Source of the DNA: Rhynchosporium graminicola
Lineage: Eukaryota; Ascomycota; Leotiomycetes; Helotiales; Ploettnerulaceae
Direction of reading: 5' to 3'
DNA: 64,000 nucleotides
Assembly (NCBI GenBank): GCA_900074885.1
Contig: FJUW01000042.1
Location: 214,015-278,014 of the forward strand
Shown here: positions 61,883-64,000 of the stretch, piece by piece
Layout of the letters: every line of letters starts with the position of its first letter
Position numbering within the stretch: the stretch's first letter is position 1
The notes under the pieces: generated by a model
The model's database searches: none
Seen by the model: the letters and a program-made list of their open reading frames with translations, nothing else
What the model was told of the DNA's origin: nothing
Made by a program: the position numbers and the translations under genes

Positions 61883-63267
61883 CTTGACTTGAAGATGGTG
61901 ACGTTCGTATATATGGAATCTCGCCTCGAATCACTGTTGGCTGCTGGAGATGCAGAGATGGAAGCTTCACCGTGGTGAGAGGTGATGGCGTTGTAATCTT
62001 GAATGTTGGAGATAAAGAAAGTCTCCTGGAATGCGCAACCTTTAAATAATTGCTGGCCTCATCTGAAGGAAATTAGGTTACACACGGAAGAAGTCTGCCT
62101 AGACTTGACCACCAGCCCAGTCAACAAAGCAAAGCAGGGAAAAGTGACAGCCAACCGTATCAAAGGAAGTAGTCGCCCGAGACCAGGCAATTGCGGCTAA
62201 GTCATTGCAGATAAGGGTGAAGAAAGGGGCAACAAGTACACCAATCGGGAGATGGTATGACCTACGGGATTGCGATAGCTGACAGTTAACAGGTCACAAT
62301 TGACATGGTATGACGTCAAACTGAACATTTTTTTTGTTTTCTGATTCGAATCAGGTGAAAGGTGAGTGATATAAGCTTCGAGATCGGCTTTTTTTTTTGT
62401 GAACTTTCTTCTTAAGCTTCTTCTGCCAAGATAGCTAAGCTTTTCTTATAAAGCTTGAGTCATAGCGCCGGGCATTAAAACCAACGCTGCGTAAAGCTAT
62501 AATGGTTCGTGGTATTTCGATCGCTCAGCATTAGCAAGGACTTCGACGAGCACCATACCATATTCCTTGATTTGCTAGCCTTTCACGCATATGAGCTAGA
62601 AAGACTCGAAACAGAAGAAGTCTAAATAGAGAGATCTGATAGATGGTACCGGCAAGGGAAGGCTAAGTACGTGAGGATCTCACTTTATGGGGATTAAGTA
62701 TATCCTGACGGCATTAGTCACTTCTAGACTAACACCTGTTGTATCAACAAATAAAACTGAAGTCTCTGAAAATGAGGATATCAGAGATGGAACGAAACAC
62801 TCGGTGCTCGGCCAAACTTCTGGCCTTTGCAAATCTCCTAACCGACAAGGAAAGGCTAAATGAACCAACCTTCCACAATGAATATTCCCCAATGTCACTA
62901 GATTGGCAAATAGCTTTGAATATGTAGACTAGAATCATCTGGGGAAACGTGAATACATGGCTCAATGCAATAAAGGATGTGTACCTCTCAGTGCCTCGTC
63001 ATACCTAGCCTACGACGTCAAGGAAGTCTGATTTTATTCAAGCGCCCTACTGACGTTCTTGACCCACGGAACCTCTTCTTCCTGCTTTAGTCCACCATAT
63101 CTCAGATATACCAAAACAGAGCCCATGGCTGATCATAGCATTGTCAAGAGGGAGCGATTCCTTCATTGAGGCGAGGATCAAATCGAAACCCTTGCTTTGA
63201 TTAGTACATTTCTGATGTCAGTCCCTTCAAATGATATTACTTCGATCTTTCAAGGACTGCTTCACAA
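61883..63267. other. Intergenic, no supported gene
   Basis: 1.4 kb between the GPI-protein start and the end of the HET-type gene. Contains poly-T tracts (62328-62341, 62389-62398) and several AAGCTT repeats (about 62370-62460). Short frames near 62680-62965 overlap on both strands and lack features. Confidence 0.5.
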
Positions 63268-64000
63268 TCAGCCAAGTCTAATCTTCCTCCTTTGCTGGTC
63301 CACGTTATTCCAGACATCTGTCCTAATCTCGCACAACGCAATACACTCAGCCACATCCCCATACCATTGAACTACCATAGCATTATAAACAGACCATTTC
63401 CGGTGTTTGATCTTGCTACTGGCAAGATACAAGTCGTCATAGTGACCTCCGCCATATTTATGCGCATGCATTCGGAATTGGGCACCCTGCACGTCACGTT
63501 CCGCTAACCAGAGCAGAGTTTCGGAAAGGATGATGATATCTCGAGTTGTGTCTATAAGCTTGCGCTTGACATCCTTTTCGCTGATACGTGAGAAGTGAGC
63601 TGGTCCGCAGTCTTTGCCTTGAGAGACCAGATGTGGTTCAGTGGCGCCATCTTCAAGTCGGATATCAAATTTTGCTAGCATGGTCTCAACGATCATGAAG
63701 TTCTTGTAAGCTACAATTTTCTTTGGAGGTTTCTGATAGAGGCCTGAGATGTCGGTTTCGGTATCAACTTCTTCCAGTACTCCATCTTCGCTTTCCTTCC
63801 AGAATCTAGCCCCGCAGCTGCGAACATGTGCGGGCTCGTCAATTTGACCTTCGTCTGTTATATGGGGCACTTCCGGGTAATAGGGACTCTGGAACCAGCC
63901 CGCCCAGGTCCATGATGGAAAATCTGACCGGAGTGGACTAGAAACTTGTGGATCAGGTATTTTCCAAAGAAGGGCTCTGTGAAAATCCGAGCCCTCTGGA
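63268..64000 (-). CDS. HET-domain-type protein, C-terminal part (runs off the window)
   Basis: Open on the minus strand from the window edge to TGA at 63268-63270, 243 codons visible, 5' end missing. The first residues read SDFHRALLWKIPDP and soon after FPSWTWAGW. This is the conserved pattern that closes the HET (heterokaryon incompatibility) region in many Pezizomycotina proteins (ALLW...FPSWSWAGW). The remaining part lacks a recognised domain. HET proteins trigger cell death after fusion of incompatible hyphae in characterised cases; most paralogues have no known role. The ATG-less start at 63870 (GTG) is internal. The HET core itself must lie beyond 64000. Confidence 0.82.
   Translation of the reverse strand, partial: PEGSDFHRALLWKIPDPQVSSPLRSDFPSWTWAGWFQSPYYPEVPHITDEGQIDEPAHVRSCGARFWKESEDGVLEEVDTETDISGLYQKPPKKIVAYKNFMIVETMLAKFDIRLEDGATEPHLVSQGKDCGPAHFSRISEKDVKRKLIDTTRDIIILSETLLWLAERDVQGAQFRMHAHKYGGGHYDDLYLASSKIKHRKWSVYNAMVVQWYGDVAECIALCEIRTDVWNNVDQQRRKIRLG

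Overview
The window looks like chromosomal DNA of a filamentous ascomycete (Pezizomycotina). Genes carry short GT-AG introns of about 45-240 nt with CTRAY-type branch sites. Protein families include a Zn2Cys6 regulator, a HET-type protein and GPI-anchored wall proteins. Repeats carry the C-to-T / G-to-A decay expected from repeat-induced point mutation (RIP). A leotiomycete would fit the AT-rich isochore pattern, but I cannot fix the class from sequence alone.

Region 1 (1-778) is AT-rich simple sequence followed by about 300 bp of ordinary composition. Region 2 (779-43653) is one Ty1/Copia LTR retrotransposon (193-bp LTRs, target duplication ATATC) swollen by nested insertions. I could resolve every boundary by LTR ends and 5-bp target duplications. 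Inside the Copia sit a Ty3/Gypsy element, Gypsy-1 copy G0 (3022-33079, ATACG), and an unrelated Gypsy-2 in reverse orientation (34004-40600, CTTAC/CTTAT). The 5' LTR of G0 is split by element D, a short-LTR element (3220-26508, CTATA). D in turn carries two more Gypsy-1 copies in opposite orientations: A (3647-13677, TTCGT) and C (14708-24884, TAATC). All reading frames in this nest are broken, mostly by stops at former CAA/CAG/TGG codons. Gypsy-1 also carries a conserved, unidentified open region antisense to gag-pol, between integrase and the 3' LTR.

Two single Ns (10147 and 15347) are each followed by a near-exact copy of the 2.25 kb or 2.40 kb before them. Removing these copies makes both A and C exactly 7,777 bp, so they are almost certainly unmerged contig overlaps. 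The true window length would be about 59.35 kb.

Region 3 (43654-45063) is a CTAT-type microsatellite and a RIP-inactivated Tc1/mariner element of 1,306 bp with TA duplication. Region 4 (45064-64000) is gene-bearing, normal-composition DNA. In order it holds a Zn2Cys6 transcription factor (-), an endonuclease/exonuclease/phosphatase-family protein (-), a small decayed gene (-), a GPI-anchored protein with three eight-cysteine repeats (+), a disordered acidic protein with a C-terminal PP1-docking-like motif (+), a GNAT acetyltransferase (+), a TXNDC17-like thioredoxin (-), a second GPI-anchored Ser/Thr-rich secreted protein (-), and the 3' end of a HET-domain protein (-) running off the right edge. 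I see no operon-like or biosynthetic cluster logic among these genes. They are independent loci beside a large silenced transposon island.
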